Positions 47,157 through 59,119 of a stretch of DNA of 64,000 nt are shown in pieces. The DNA comes from Spongilla lacustris (taxonomy: Eukaryota > Porifera > Demospongiae > Spongillida > Spongillidae), in contig OX442415.1 in the NCBI GenBank assembly GCA_949361645.1, forward strand, positions 17,511,269 through 17,575,268, written 5' to 3'. Below the pieces are notes generated by a model. That model was not told the DNA's origin. It did no database searches and worked only from the letters and a program-made list of their open reading frames with translations. Every line of letters starts with the position of its first letter. Position 1 is the first letter of the stretch. A program made the translations under genes and the position numbers.

Positions 47157-47500
47157 GATACTATCGTTAAACACTGCCTTTTTTTCTTTCCTTTTTTTTT
47201 CATGGGAGGGGGCCTGGGTGTTGTACATCATGTGTATAGGGGCAAAATTACAATACAAACCACTTTACATTGACTGTAAATTCATTTTGGGAATCTTATG
47301 TTCATGCAATTACACAGTAATTTTACAGAGGATTTTATAATAAAGTGGATCCATTATTTCTTTTCTGGTGTATATAACCATGCCATGGAGCAAGCCGTTC
47401 TGAAGGCACATGCAGTCAAGGCTAAGATAGCTAGATACTATACCATGCAGTTTGGTAACATAAGAGAAATAGAATTCACTACTCTATACGGTATCTCCAT
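47157..47500 (+). mobile_element. 345-bp insertion present only in T3
   Basis: T1 and T2 read from GTTGTGGAGAT straight into CCCTCCCTCTCCCC. T3 carries about 345 bp between these, bounded by GGAGATAC and GTATCTCC. The insert includes an open stretch with EQAVLKAHAVKAKIARYY and MQFGNIREIEFTT, which looks coding-like but is not recognised. It may be an exon fragment carried by a small element, or sequence lost independently from T1 and T2. Confidence 0.5.
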
Positions 47501-47978
47501 CCCTCTCCCCTGCATGCAGCCCCACAGCATGATACTGAGGACGGTTTATGTGTTGGTTCTTGTGTCACCAACAACGCAGCTTCAACTTGAAAACTGTGAT
47601 CATTGACAAATAATTCGACAATGAAATATCGCGATATAGACGATATCGGCAAAGAACCATATCGCGGCAGCACTAGCTACAATACAATTCCCTTGAGTGA
47701 TCACTCAATATTTCCGAAACAACACCAGAAATTAGATATATGGATACAAAACATTTTATTGTGTCTTGGCCTTGTAAAAGAACATATTAACATTAAATGG
47801 AGACACCAAATCTATCTACCTTGTATGAAATAATGGCTTTTTGTAGAATACAAATACAGTAAGATATCTGAAGCTTCCTCCACTATAGTGCCAGTGGTTG
47901 CACTATTGAAAGCACTGATGAATGAGGAGGCTAAATATGGGAAGGAGTAATCAAGGCAATATATGCATGACTACATTT

Positions 47979-49938
47979 ACATTTCAGCGATTGTCGAATG
48001 GAATAATTCAAAAACTGAGGTTTCTCTGCATGTGAATGATGATTTATTCTTAACTTGTCACTAATTTTTTGGTCTCTTGGTTTGTAAAAAAATTTTTTAG
48101 AATCCACAATACATGTAATAGTACACAAAGTTCAATATACATCATAATAAATAATTATTACTGAAAACATGATAAAAATGTCACTTTGTTGTCCGTGTAC
48201 AGGAATTGATTGCTGCTCCATCATCAAACCCTAGACCACAATCGCCAATTTGTTGGTCTCTATAATTAAATGATTCATTTTAGATACTACCCCCAAATAG
48301 CACTTTTAATGTCATAGCTATAGATAATTCTCTTGACTGGTATACTCTGAGGTATGAGTCTCATTCATTAATTCAAATTAAAAAAACCTTCATCAGTCCC
48401 TTGCAGCATGCATGGAGGTATACTTCTGAGATGCACTTCAGTCTAGCTACTAGGATGCACTGCACTTCAAGCTGCTAGGATGAACTGTACTTCTAGCTGC
48501 TAGCTGATAATGCATGCAGCATAATATATAATTGTATGTGGAATAAACACCAAAGTAAAACTTTTGAGATGTGACTAGAATTACAGCGAGCTTATAACCT
48601 GCAGGTTTGTATCCCAATGGCACTGTGTAGATATATGCAGCCTACTTGCTATCAAGGCTCAACATATACTTCACTTAGGCCATGCACCAGATTTGCTGTG
48701 AGGTCTTTGTTGTCCGACTCCCACATGTATATGATGAATTTGACACTGGTCAGTGCGAAAGCAAGGGCCATGATACACTGAAAAACATACAGTCCTATAT
48801 AAAATATTCAGTGACCGTGTTTCGCATGCAAATGTATGTAATATTAACATGCAGTATCATTGTTTCAATTAAATTAAATAGATATCTTACATCCCGTGTT
48901 ACATGCGTATGATTACTTTGCATCGTATAGTGCATTATCTTATACATGTATACATTGCAGGAGGATTTGAATATGTATATGGAATGGTCCACTTTCTGTT
49001 TCCAAACAATAAAATGATGATTATGACTCGGTTCGACACAGTACCTTCCATAGCAGATGGTGTACAGCACGACTTACGTTCATCCTCTTAACAACCATAG
49101 CATTGCATTTGTCAGCTTTGCAGTGATAAATTTGTTGACAGATAAGTGAACCGGTGATTAAATATTAATGTCAGCTTTGCAAACTGTTACTAGACAATTG
49201 TGCCGGGTGAAAAAACAAGTGAATACATTGTATAATTGGGGGTGATTATGAAAAGGCCTCACAATGACACCATTAAGATACAATGGAAATGCACACATAA
49301 ATTGAACACACAATCTTAGCAATAAGTAAACTACATGTCTAGAAACAATGCACATGACAAAGAGAAACGGACAATGGCTCGAGATCATGTTGGCATAATT
49401 ATAACTGAACGCATGGACCCAGCTCAATTGAGAAGAATCAATTCTACATTTTTATTGTTGATGGATCTTTTTGCATGGAATTGTTCCCAACTGATAACAT
49501 ATACAAGTAAGTACAAAACCATTCCGGCTTTAGAAAGTTGGTGTTTTCAAAATTATCCTATATGTAGCTTATGATAAACTACAACTTGCTAAATATAGAG
49601 CTTTATTATTGTTAGACCCTTGTTTTGCAGTCTTTTATACTCCATCCTATAGCAGCTTGAAGTGCAGTAAATCTAGCAGCTAGAAGTGCATGCTTGCCAT
49701 CTCAAGTTAGTACGCTATAGAAGTACCTCCATGCTTGCTAAAGGTTTTTTTTTAATGAATGGAGACTCATCCCTACCAGTCGGGTCAAATGTGATGCCCA
49801 TGGGATATAGCTATGACATTACAATTTTTTTTTTTTTTTTGGAGGGGGGAGGGGGATAATATTTTTTATAATTATTCCTCTTTCACAAAGAAATCTCAAA
49901 TTTTTATTGTTCCATTCTGAAATCGCTGAAATGTAGGC
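47979..49938 (+). mobile_element. Element V inside T3, fullest copy
   Basis: The outer ends are ACATTTCAGCGATTGTC (47979) and ATCGCTGAAATGTAGG (49938). Arms of roughly 450 bp contain TGTCATAGCTATAG, CTTGACTGGTATACTC and AGCTGCTAG words on the left and their complements on the right, with deletions and a T-run at 49827-49842. The interior holds the decayed integrase exon and an unrecognised frame at about 49158-49427. It behaves like a foldback-type element at the end of T. Confidence 0.6.
48961..49140 (+). pseudogene. Second decayed integrase C-terminal exon (T3)
   Basis: The exon begins GAGGATTTGAATATG after TACATTGCAG and shows the same deletions and frame breaks as the relics in T1 and T2. 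Confidence 0.68.
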
Positions 49939-50004
49939 TCGATACACCTCTTTTATGTACACATGCTTTGACATATAGCGCTGTCACGGAGGAAAGTGTC
50001 CGTC

Positions 50005-50110
50005 GGAGTAACTTGTCCTAACCGGATATTTTACTCCGAAGTAAATTGTCCTAACCGGACATTTTACTCTAGAGTAAATTGTCCCCCAACGGAGTAAGCG
50101 GTCCGACATT
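50005..50110 (+). repeat. 33-bp tandem repeat, each unit self-complementary
   Basis: GGAGTAACTTGTCCTAACC then GGATATTTTACTCC, repeated as GAAGTAAATTGTCCTAACC then GGACATTTTACTCT, then a third broken unit ending GTCCCCC. Unit ends pair with each other (AGTAA with TTACT). A related word, GGGTAAATTGTCC, sits beside the S2 poly-C run at 51226. Confidence 0.75.
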
Positions 50111-50864
50111 GTGCCGTAAATTTTGATTTCAAACTATACATAGTCCGCAGCCAGGTGGTGTAAGTTTTGAATCACTACACCGATAAAGGCGATAAGGATT
50201 AAGGAGCGTAGCTGGCTTTTCAGATATTGCATGTGACTTATACTACAGCTGCTTAAATGGATGAGAGGACAGATGCATATGACAACAAGGAACGAGTTTT
50301 CTGATGTCCACACTCCACAGGTACCCTGCGCCGCTAATGAAAAGAGGAATCCTTCCCTCGATGAAAAGCAAACAGGTATAGATCGTCCACTTGTTAATAC
50401 ACTCGCTTACGTCAGTGTTCAGTAGCATGCAAAGAAAGGCATGTGGGTGGAAGTGATACTGATTCAGCAAACACCAGAGGAAGCAAATCATGGAGTCCTG
50501 CCACAATGATCATACTGCTGGTAACCTAGCTTATAAATAAGGTGTCAGAATTAACGTTTTTACTGCATGGCCTAGCTGGTGCTCGCATGCATGACAGGTG
50601 GCAGCTGTTTTGGCATGTCCAGGGAAAGTGATTAGCATCAAAATGATAAAAGTTTAACAGCAAGACGGGGAAAATGACCTGGCTTATTTTGCAACAGCTA
50701 TAGCTCACCCGGCTAATATATGCAACATGGTCATTGTATGTTTCAGCAGAGTGAAATTAGTCAGAATTTATCAAGATACTCTCCATGCAAGTTTCCAGTG
50801 GAGAAAAATGAAGAGAAGAGTTAGTGTTAACTAGCTGAATTAGCAACTGAGTATAGAAATTTTC

Positions 50865-50999
50865 TGAATGCCTATTGACAAAAGGAAAATGATTGACTGT
50901 TCAGGATGCAAGGAGTGGTACCACTGGACTGTGTGACGGATATTCTAGAATGAGCCTCAAATGAGTTGGATCGTGTGTGGTCTTGTACTTCATGTAAGA
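50865..50999 (+). pseudogene. PHD zinc-finger remnant
   Basis: The frame PIDKRKMIDCSGCKEWYHWT is a typical PHD-finger middle part: Asp, the CxxC pair and the WYH motif. A stop follows at once (GTGTGA). In a different frame about 60 bp on, VWSCTSCK supplies the final W and CxxC pair at the expected distance. The expected Cys after WYH-W-T is recovered by a 1-base shift. PHD fingers bind histone H3 tails, and transposon-encoded versions are known in invertebrates. The first CxxC pair is not visible and no transposase partner was found. Confidence 0.65.
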
Positions 51000-53219
51000 G
51001 ATGAAACTGAATATGAATACCGACCTATATAGCTCATAAACATTGATTGTGATACTGCTCATTCCTGTCCTTGATGTATTAATTTATGTTATGGCAACTC
51101 ATATTGAAATCATAGGGCACATCAATTCGTGGCGAAGAGCAAACTGTCCTGGGACACATTTAATTCCTTGGCCTACGAGTTAGTTCAGAATTTAACTGAC
51201 ATCTATACTTTACGAAACTTGATGAGGGTAAATTGTCCTTCCCCCCCCCCCCCCCCTCCCCCCCGTATAGAATGTAACTACATTCCACACTAGGATGACT
51301 CGCCCGATTGTTTTCCTACACTGTTCTTCCTGCCTACAGCGTTCTCATTATGTCATCCAAACTAATAACATCTGCACAGCTGAACGTGATGATAATGATA
51401 GCTCATTACTGAAGTACGTGTCTCAATAATAAAAAAGCACTATCTTTATTAGTTAATCAGCTCACAATCTTTTTTATAATTTGCTAATCTTTAGCCGATA
51501 AGGTGAAGTGCAGAAGGCATATTAATCTATTATTGGGACACATATCATGCTAAGTAAAGGCAGGCGGTGAAATGTCTGCATCCAAATGTTTCTTATAATA
51601 TTATTCAGTACCGTTTGAATGGGACATACTGGCTACATTTTTGGTCAAGGAAAGCTGATGCTTACAAGCAATATAGATTATAAAATTTATAAATCATATG
51701 GCGGATTATGCTAAATAACAATCTGATTAATGGATCATGGAATTACCTATATACCAATCAACACTGTCAGAGGATGTAACAACAGTAAGTGGCAATTACT
51801 TCCAATGCGTGTGTGTACTTTCCGTAACTGATCAGTAATTACATGTAAGCTTAAGGTCCATCTTCGCCACTTGTCCAATTAACACTCCATGCAACATGGG
51901 GGATTTAGGCGGTACAGGTTGCAATATTTCTATCTTCGTATCACTGAACAGGCTTGGGTAGTAAAAGGACATCCAAGTAATTAGTTTGGGAATAACCTTT
52001 GCATTATATAACCTTATTCCTGAAGTATATGGATCCTATTTATCTCAATATATTTCAAACTCTCATATCAGATTTCAGCCATGCATTATATATATATTTT
52101 TAATGAAATGCTCGTGTATGTGCTAAGTAATGCTTTCAACTGGTGAGAATTTAAAGAACAAGAGCTCCACTTGCTGAGTACAGTGTGTGATACGAAAATA
52201 CTACCAGTCCACCACTTCATACCCATATCATATTGGGGTTGCATAAAAGGTTTCCCAGCTTTGAAATAAATGTAATATATTAATATGCACAAGTAGGTTA
52301 CCAGAATACAATGTAATACAAATTCCAACAGTGGTCAGTACCATTTCAGGTGCATTCAGCAAAAAAGTGTTCCTCCATCATGGATGTGCACTAATTATCA
52401 ATCTGTGTAAGTAGCAAGTAGATTGTGATATTATTTATCTTGGCGCGAATTATTGGCCAGCGTTTAGCTACTAGTACTGACTATGAATCTATGATACCGG
52501 CTCATTCAAGACCTTTTTAAAAATCATCTTCTTATATTGCTTCGAAACTTGCCTAAAGTCGCCCTAAACTTTAAATAGCAAGTTTGCTCCATAGTTGTTA
52601 ACGTTTGACATCAGTCATGACATGAACTGTTCAACGTTTTATCCGAAACTACTTACCAGTATCAAATGAATTCACCGTAGACCACAAAGCCACGTGCGCG
52701 TATTAAAATGGCGTCGCGACAACAACAAACGCTCGCAGTCCGACCTGTCAGACCAGGGTGCGAAAAGCACTTCAACACTGCAGAAATACTCCGTTGTGGA
52801 AATTTGGAGTCATCATTAAGACGGTACATGATGAAACCCGAGCTCACAGCGACGTAATTGGTATTAACGTGTTTAATATTAACAGATGACGAGGAAAGGG
52901 GCTCAGATTTGTTTTTGGATCTGATCACATGCAACATCAGGGCTCAATATGGATGTGGCTTTGCTATGACGTAAGTCAAGCGCATGTAAGAGACAGTGGT
53001 TGTTCTGAAAGATGAAATGGGGAGAGCTAGAGAGAGCGGGAGGGAAGACACGTGGTATCACCTTGATTTACGTGCATTATTCCCCTTCATTAATTTCACT
53101 ATCAGTATGTAAGGTGCTGCACTATTAGTGTACTGCACGTAGCAGTAGGGTTTCTGAGCTTAGCATCTGCTGATCATTACCCATGCAATGCAACACATAG
53201 TTGATTACATCATTTCTGT

Positions 53220-53650
53220 GTTTGGAAGTTAGGTGTTCTATTTCAGTTTGGGGAGGCTGTATGACATTGATGAGCAATGTGGGTTGCATGGTAGAAGCAC
53301 ATGCAACTATCATTGTGTGCTATCTCTGGTCTGATGTCATCCTAATCTCTTTCCCCCCCTTAGGAGATGAATTTGATGCTGTGTCAGTGTAGGGCATGGG
53401 ATCCACCTACAGCATTGTGAACTTTCAGAGTGCATCAAAGTCAGGCTACACAACACAAGTTGATGCCCACTGAGTGATTGTGTGTGTGGGACTGTTGTGG
53501 ATATGAGGATGGTAAGTGTTCTGTGTGGGGAAGCTATGTGATATATTGTATATGATGCATGTGTGAGGTATCATCATTTGTGCAATTGTGTGATATTCTC
53601 CCTCAAGAGTATCGAAATGAATTTGATGTGTAGGGCATGTGGTCCACCTT
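53220..53650 (+). repeat. Tandem exon-like blocks in S2
   Basis: Two diverged units of about 290 bp. The first runs from GTTAGGTGTTCTATTTCAG and TTTGGGGAGGCTGTATGAC to GATGAATTTGATGCTGTG. The second runs from GGATATGAGGATGGTAAG and GTTCTGTGTGGGGAAGC to GAAATGAATTTGATGTG. Related blocks lie in R. Splice-like signals are present but no recognisable protein. Confidence 0.5.
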
Positions 53651-54085
53651 TGAGTTATTAAGTGTGTGGACGAAAGTTGCTAAACGTGAACGAGACAGCA
53701 CTTGCGAGTAACTTTAACGTGAACAAGACAGCACTCTTGTGGGTACTCACTTGTGCTTGCGTACATGCATATCAGTACTTTTTAACCATGCCATGTAGCT
53801 TATTACTTACGCACATGCATATTGTTTATGCTGCATGCATATTAACCGCTAGAATGTTCACCTGCACCAAGTGCAGGTATAAGTATTGGGCTACCTGCTA
53901 GCTGAAAAAAGCAACCTGTATATTTGAAACCCTGTAAATTCTACTAAGGGGTGCTCAAAGCTCCACGCGCACATACTGGCCAGACTGTCCATGCAGCATG
54001 GGTCATATCCTCACCAAGGCAATAGTTAGCTCCTTGACTTGGATTCACTAAATGGTATACAGCGAGTGAAGGAATACATACATCA

Positions 54086-54827
54086 TATGGGACAGTTTCC
54101 AAGAGAATGGCCCTTCGTTTATGATTATACAATCTTATAAAATTGCTTTGTATTTGAATCATAATAACTTCTGAATGGTTAAGGCTATCGACTTCCTATT
54201 TTCAACACTTTGTACCACACCATTTCTCTACGGTAAAATACATTTTGGGGTCTTGCACTTGCTCCGTGCCAGTATTGCAACATCCGATACCCCACCGGGT
54301 TCAAACCCGCCATAACTTTCTGTAGGAGTAATCAAATCGCTTCAAATTAGGTTTGTAGGTAGAGAGGTCCTATATCTATCGATTTGTTCAGTTTGTTAAT
54401 TTTTATGCATCCGTTACGGAGATGCAGTTGAACAAACTTCGTGCACGTTTTCCTGCTTGATTCGCGCCAATGTTATAATCCCCGCCTCCCCATACATTGA
54501 GCGGAATGCAATTTGCCCAAATCTGTGGTGCAAATCGAGCGCGAAAATGTGCACATAGTTTGTTCAACTGTATCTCCGTAACGGGTGGATAAAAATTAAC
54601 GAACAGAACAAATAGATAGATATAGGGCCTCTCTACCTACAAACCGAATTTGAAGCGATTTGATTACTCCTACAGAAAGTTATGGCGGGTTTGAACCCGG
54701 TGGTGTGGTATGCAGTGTTGACAATAGGAAGTCGATAGCCTTAACCGTTCAGAAGTTATTATGATTCAAATATTATAAGATTTTATGATTATAAACGAAG
54801 GGCCATTTTCTCGGAAACTGTCCCATA
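54086..54827. mobile_element. Foldback element FB2
   Basis: It has the same TATGGGACAGTTTCC ends as FB1 and lies in the mirror position in S2. It is about 60 bp shorter, having lost the segment after GAACCCGGTG on one arm. Confidence 0.85.
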
Positions 54828-56307
54828 TAATAATATAAAGGCCAATGTACACAGCGTATACAAACATAATGGAGAAAGGCTGTGTATAGAGTGCATTAAA
54901 AATGGCTGAGAGTTGTATCTTGCATGAAACATTAGCACATTTGCTTTTTTTACTCACACTAACTAACTGTTAATCTCCAGGCATTGGTCCTAGATCTAGA
55001 ACATTGGTGGTCCTACATCTAGGATTACTACATTTCAACTTCGAAATTAATTCAAATAAGTATTGTATAGTTCAACTTATCATCTCCAATCTTAGTTGGA
55101 TAAATACATGTAGTAGTTAAGAAGAAAACACTTTAATGATAGATTGTCACCTACGCATACATGTAGGCATTGCAAATCACTTTTTGTTTTCCAAACAGTG
55201 AACAAACAATTTAGCCAACATTTGAAATAATGAGGATCAATTTACCAAAGAAGGCTACTTGCAAAGTGGCGGCAGAAAACAATGCCAACATGCTGCTAGT
55301 GCTATGTATGCTGTTGGTGCACGCCCCTCATTTAGCTGGAGTTCCGATTTGCAAAAAACTTACAAGAAGCATTCTTCGCTTTTTTAGGCAGATATAATTT
55401 TTAACTCTTTTTGCCAAACACACACGATTTCCTACCTTTCATTAGGAATTGTAGGCAATTTTTGTACACTCCTCCATCTTAATTGTGTATCTAAAGAGCC
55501 AATGGTAGAATGAGCTCCAAAGCAAATTAAAAACAAAGCCCTATGATGTTACATTATTCAAGTTCAACATTTTATATGGTATTGAATGCAAGGACCATAG
55601 GTTGCAATAGAACACCTACACGTAGGCTAAAACAGCACTTTTTGCCTACAAGGCTACATGTAGGTGTTTGTTCGATCTACCATTAACAATTCATTTATTT
55701 TTCGATATTACTGTAGCAGAATGAGTTTTTTTTGTAAATTAAGTGGAGAAAGTGAATCAGTTGGTTTTTTTTTTGTTGTTTTTTTTTGCTTTTAACTTCA
55801 CACCCATATGTGCTCTATTTCAGGGGACATACATTGTGCTTCAAACTATAAATGATTGCATTTACATGAAGAGTAAAATTAGCATTCAGGAGGAGAGTCA
55901 AGAAAGCCAAGAATTATTTTATTTTATCTTATTTTACGAGCACTAAAGGAATTGAGGCATTGAGGTTAATAATAGCCTTTGTAAGGATTCTTAAGAGTTG
56001 TACTTCAGCGCAATGCAGTTCAATAGCACCTTGGCATTACATATAGCAATCTTGAACATAGGACACCAAGACTAGGTACTTAATATTGCTTCAAGAAAAA
56101 ATGAGAAAAAAGTGTCCATTTATAATTGGTAGTAAAATTTAGCCTTCAAATTGATATTGGCACGTACTTATCTGTTCCTAAGCTGAATTTGAAAGATAGG
56201 AAGGTAGCTATAGATGCCAGCTGTGGATGTAGAAAAAGAAAAAAAAAAAAAAAAAAGGCACTTATGTAGAAAAAGATAATAGTCTTGTTTACATAAGTGG
56301 TTAGAAT

Positions 56308-56664
56308 AGTGGTCAACTCATAAAGCATGAAATTATTGAGGTCAAGAGTTAATAATTTTTATCCTTACGTATGTTAGTATGTTTAGTATTTTGTTTCTGA
56401 AACTCAGACACATGTTTGATGGATTGGTTAAGATTGACCCCTCTACGTGTTCTGCACTACCACTAAAGTAATTAAGGAAGTAATTTCATTGGACCTGCCC
56501 CCCAGTCACAAACTTGTTCTCTTTGATTGCTTGTATCACCGGCTCCTTGTCACTGCTGAGGGTAGTTTCACTTTCCAAATGACTAAAAGAGGCCTTCGGC
56601 ATCCTCATCAAGATTGCAACACTTCCGCTTTCTGTACTGTCACATCACTCTAACCAAGCCTTCT
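56308..56664. other. 357-bp segment inserted in R3, nature unknown
   Basis: R1, R2 and R4 read GGTTAGAATTTATCAATG continuously, while R3 carries extra sequence between AGAAT and TTATCAATG. One frame reads HKLVLFDCLYHRLLVTAEGS and on to TVTSL. I do not recognise it. No terminal inverted repeat or clear target duplication is visible. Confidence 0.55.
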
Positions 56665-57721
56665 TTATCAATGCCCCGAACTGTTTCATCCGTGGTTATG
56701 CCATCCGACCACTTTATGCGATTCTGACACTGGTGACCTGCTCCGATGACCTGTGCAACACTTCTAGAACAATTCTGATTCTTTTTATTTCATTTTAAAT
56801 CTTTCCTACAACAGCATCACCAACGATGAAGTTGTTTCCCATTTTCGCTGTAATGCCCACAAATTGATGGATGTGCAATGTCTGTATGCTTTCATCTTGT
56901 AACACAAGATGAAAGATAATGAAAAACCAAGTAGCATGCACTAAATACTAAATAAGACGAAACATTGTTAGAGTTTTAAAAGCAGCCATTTGTTTTTTTC
57001 AGCACCTTAGTTAGTCCTAGGGCGATTGGAGGTTAAAAAGGTTGAAGTATATTATGACTGAGGTTGCTAAAGATGTTTCAGAAAATACTGGTGCTTCCTT
57101 GCAATTCAGATTCAACTACAGTCAATAGCGCATTGCTAAAAGATGCATTTTCTGTAAATTGCAAACCAACTTCAAGTACCAACACATAATGTTACAAAGA
57201 GCAGAATAACATGTTAACGGAAAACAGCACTAAGCAAATAAAAATGTACATTGTAGATTTGGAATTTGCTAGCTCGACAAACATATGAAGGATAGGTAAT
57301 TGTCAATCGCTTGTTGCTGGAATAGCAAACAGAATGGACAAAATCTTGAAAACGTACAGTGCGTTTTTGGTAAATATGGCAAAACCAATCACTGCCATAG
57401 ACTGTTTTAAGTAGCACACACATCACGCTTCAAAACACATTCAAAAAAGGTTATACTTTCTTTTTTCTGTGAGAATTAAATTCTCCAATGCATTTTTAAG
57501 AACCACATGCATTTTTTTTACATCATGTAACCAAGTGTGTGATTTAAAAATTAGATCTGAAATTTAGCGCAATAGACACATCAAACAATAGTACAGAATT
57601 GGATGCCAAACACCTGCAGAATTTTCAAATATTGGTCCTATGCGTAGGGACTTGGACGAGGGGATTTAAGGTTTAACACATCTGAGTAAGTCTGGGGAGG
57701 AGAGGGGACAATGGCAGGGGG

Positions 57722-58841
57722 CAGGGTTGCCGAAAGTCAGGCCGGGGTCCGGCCTGTGACCGGCCGGCCTGACAGCCCCGGCCTGCCAGGTCGGCCTGCC
57801 AGGTCGGATAAATTGATGTTATTGAACAATTTATTAAAAATTCATGGCTAACCACAAAACATTATGATATTATTAAACAATTTATTAAAAATTCATACTT
57901 CTTCAGCTCCATCCCAGCGGGTGTTTTCGCGACCTAAGCTGATTCAACAGCGCCAGAGATGGAACCTTCTCCCTCAACGTTTGGAGGCGTGTGTCATGCT
58001 GAAGCACAATGCATGGTTAATTACAAGTTTTTAGATAGCAAGCGCGCTGTTTGCATCACTGCATGTTATGTATCTCAGACTCAGTTTCTGTATCTGTAGG
58101 AGTAATCAAATCGCTTCAAATTCGGTTTGTAGGTAGAGAGGTCCTATATCTATCGATTTGTTCTATTCGTTAATTTTTATGCCATCCATTATGGAGATAT
58201 AGTTGACGTACGTGCACATTTTCCCGCTCGATTCGCGCCGATGATTTGGTCAAATCGCGTCCCGCTCAAAGTATGGGAGGTGGTGATTATATCATTGCCG
58301 CGTATCGAGCGGGAAAAAGTGCACGTATAGTTTGTTCAACTATATCTCCGTAACGGATGGCATAAAAATTAACGAACAAAACAGATCGATAGATATAGGA
58401 CCTCTCTACCTACAAACCGAATTTGAAGCGATTTGATTACTCCTACAGAAAGTTACGTTGGGTTTGAACCTGGTGGGGTATCGAACGTTGCAATGATGGT
58501 ACTGAGCAAGTGCAAGACACAAAAATGTATTTTACCCTATAGGGCAATGGTGTAGTATGAAGTGTTGAAAATAGGAAGTCGATAGCCTTTATTGTTCGGC
58601 AGATACAGCAATTCAAATGTTATAACACGATTATTTTATAATGTTATAAAACATAGGAGGAAACTGTCCCATATATAGCTAGCTAGCGATAGACATCGCG
58701 AAATTATTAATAATTTATTATAATAAGTGGATGGATCCCGGCCTGCCGGCCTGTCAGGTCACGGTCCGGCCTGCCAGGCCAAGCTAAATGTCCGGCCTGG
58801 CAGGCCGACCTGGCAGGCCGGACTGGCCTTCGGCAACCCTG
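57722..58841 (+). mobile_element. hAT-like non-autonomous transposon in R3
   Basis: The ends are CAGGGTTGCCGAAAG and CTTCGGCAACCCTG, terminal inverted repeats opening with the CAGGG typical of hAT elements. The flanks are an exact 8-bp duplication, GCAGGGGG at 57714-57721 and 58842-58849, while R1, R2 and R4 have this site once and unoccupied. Eight-base duplications are characteristic of the hAT superfamily. Subterminal clusters of GGCCTGCCAGGTCGG-type words (57755-57807 and 58738-58826) are probable transposase-binding arrays. The interior has no recognisable transposase and contains FB3. Confidence 0.92.
58092..58673. mobile_element. Foldback element FB3, nested in the hAT-like element
   Basis: It matches FB1 from TCTGTAGGAGTAATC to the GGAAACTGTCCCATA end. 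The outer part of the left arm (about 210 bp) is missing. It has diverged more than FB1 and FB2 have from each other. Confidence 0.8.
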
Positions 58842-59119
58842 GCAGGGGGCAATCTTGTATAAGATGTTTATTACAAGCTTTTATCATGATCTCATTTTCC
58901 CCTTGCAGCTCCTTCTACTGTTAGCCAGCACTGTGTGTTCACTGACACACGAATTCGTTTGACATTCGTGAGCGCGCTGGGACATACCTAGACATCTCCA
59001 GATGTATTAGATCTCTGCATGAATATATCTACACAGTTACCAACTGAACACCATTGATGTCTGTAACTGTTTCCATTGGTAAACGAGCTGAGTTATACAG
59101 ATCGTCGTCATTGCATGTG

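Larger units (their letters stand above)
44906..49860 (+). mobile_element. Integrase-type block T, copy 3
   Basis: Collinear with T1 from about 14735, so its first 460 bp are missing, replaced by P2. It carries both integrase exons, both intron hairpins, a T3-only insertion at 47157-47500 and the most complete copy of V. It is the mirror partner of T2 across P2. Confidence 0.8.
49861..51075 (+). other. 1.2-kb segment present only in the right arm
   Basis: On the left arm S1 and T2 adjoin at about 29865. Here T3 and S2 are separated by this segment. It completes the outer end of V (to 49938), then holds 33-bp repeats at 50005-50110 and a PHD-finger relic at 50865-50999. Between them, 50220-50510 has open frames without recognisable motifs. 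Either the left arm lost it or the right arm gained it. Confidence 0.6.
51076..54972 (-). mobile_element. Repeat block S, copy 2 (inverted)
   Basis: Reverse complement of 25812-29865, including FB2, exon-like blocks and a C-run at 51240-51264 opposite the S1 G-run. It joins R3 at 54972 as S1 joins R2. No intact gene is seen. The short frame at 52662-52937 matches that at 27929-28147 of S1 but has no recognisable domain. Confidence 0.75.
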
